From contig JAEZHR010000265.1 of assembly GCA_023416415.1 (NCBI GenBank), positions 1 through 14,354 on the forward strand: 14,354 nucleotides of DNA, written 5' to 3'. Under the pieces are notes generated by a model that worked only from the letters and a program-made list of their open reading frames with translations, was not told where the DNA came from and ran no database searches. Of this stretch, positions 14,212-14,354 are shown one piece after another. Position 1 is the first letter of the stretch. Each line of letters opens with the position of its first letter. The stretch comes from Pseudomonadota bacterium. GTDB lineage: Bacteria > Pseudomonadota > Gammaproteobacteria > Burkholderiales > Burkholderiaceae_D. The translations under genes were made by a program, and so were the position numbers.

Positions 14212-14354
14212 TTACTGGCTGTCAACCAGATTGAAGCGGTCCGGCGCGGGTTTTGTAGGGGCGATGGGAATGTGGACTGTCAGCGTCGTGCCCTTGCCGG
14301 GAGCGCTGTCGATGAAGAACGTGCCGTTGAGGGCGTGCACGCGCTCTTCTACAC
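14212..14354 (-). CDS. Sensor histidine kinase, C-terminal end (partial)
   Basis: The last 46 codons of a - strand gene run from the window edge to a TAA at 14214-14212. The text EERVHALNGTFFIDSAPGKG followed by TTLTVHIPI is the end of a HATPase_c ATP-binding domain, with the G2-box-like PGKGT and the terminal beta strand. The form ERV-x-ALNG-x-F is typical of NarX/DegS/UhpB-type kinases (HisKA_3 class), which work with LuxR-type response regulators. About 16 further residues form a loose tail. The sensory and dimerisation parts, and so the signal, are outside the window. No response regulator gene follows downstream, so the partner is probably upstream of the kinase or elsewhere. Confidence 0.78.
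   Translation of the reverse strand, partial: VEERVHALNGTFFIDSAPGKGTTLTVHIPIAPTKPAPDRFNLVDSQ

Overview
The window is about 14.4 kb of GC-rich chromosomal DNA with strongly G/C-biased third codon positions. It carries a compatible-solute operon, a branched-chain-amino-acid-type ABC importer and a small gluconokinase. This gene set and the protein style suggest a Proteobacterium, most likely a Betaproteobacterium (Burkholderiales or Rhodocyclales). That is an inference from gene content; there is no rRNA here to confirm it. I see no tRNA, rRNA, CRISPR array, insertion sequence or phage gene.

Region 1 (1-5417, + strand) is a compact osmoprotectant operon. It encodes an asparagine-synthase-like amidotransferase, a GNAT/ATP-grasp fusion ligase and an M42-family metallopeptidase. 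This is the known trio for N-acetylglutaminylglutamine amide (NAGGN). A fourth, unrecognised 179-aa protein is joined to the peptidase by an ATGA overlap. The ligase would build N-acetyl-Gln-Gln, the amidotransferase would amidate it, and the peptidase and fourth protein presumably have accessory or turnover roles. The operon promoter lies left of the window.

Region 2 (5418-8289) starts with a GC-rich hairpin between convergent genes. On the - strand there is a predicted secreted, cysteine-containing protein of unknown function and, just upstream of it, a small SMR/EamA-like membrane protein. Upstream of these is a frameshifted remnant of the HAD-phosphatase domain that normally precedes a UbiA-type prenyltransferase; the prenyltransferase part is gone. 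Further right, about 600 bp on the + strand look like a second decayed coding region spread over three frames. This stretch looks like an eroded envelope or glycolipid locus.

Region 3 (8290-12996) is a complete high-affinity ABC importer of the LivHMGF type. The two permeases and two ATPases are on the - strand with overlapping or nearly touching genes. The periplasmic binding protein is divergent on the + strand, followed by a perfect-palindrome terminator. The substrate is not certain from sequence.

Region 4 (12997-14354) has an intergenic stretch with an unexplained terminator-like signal on the - strand, a GntK-type gluconokinase on the + strand, and, at the right edge on the - strand, the last 46 codons of a sensor histidine kinase that continues outside the window.
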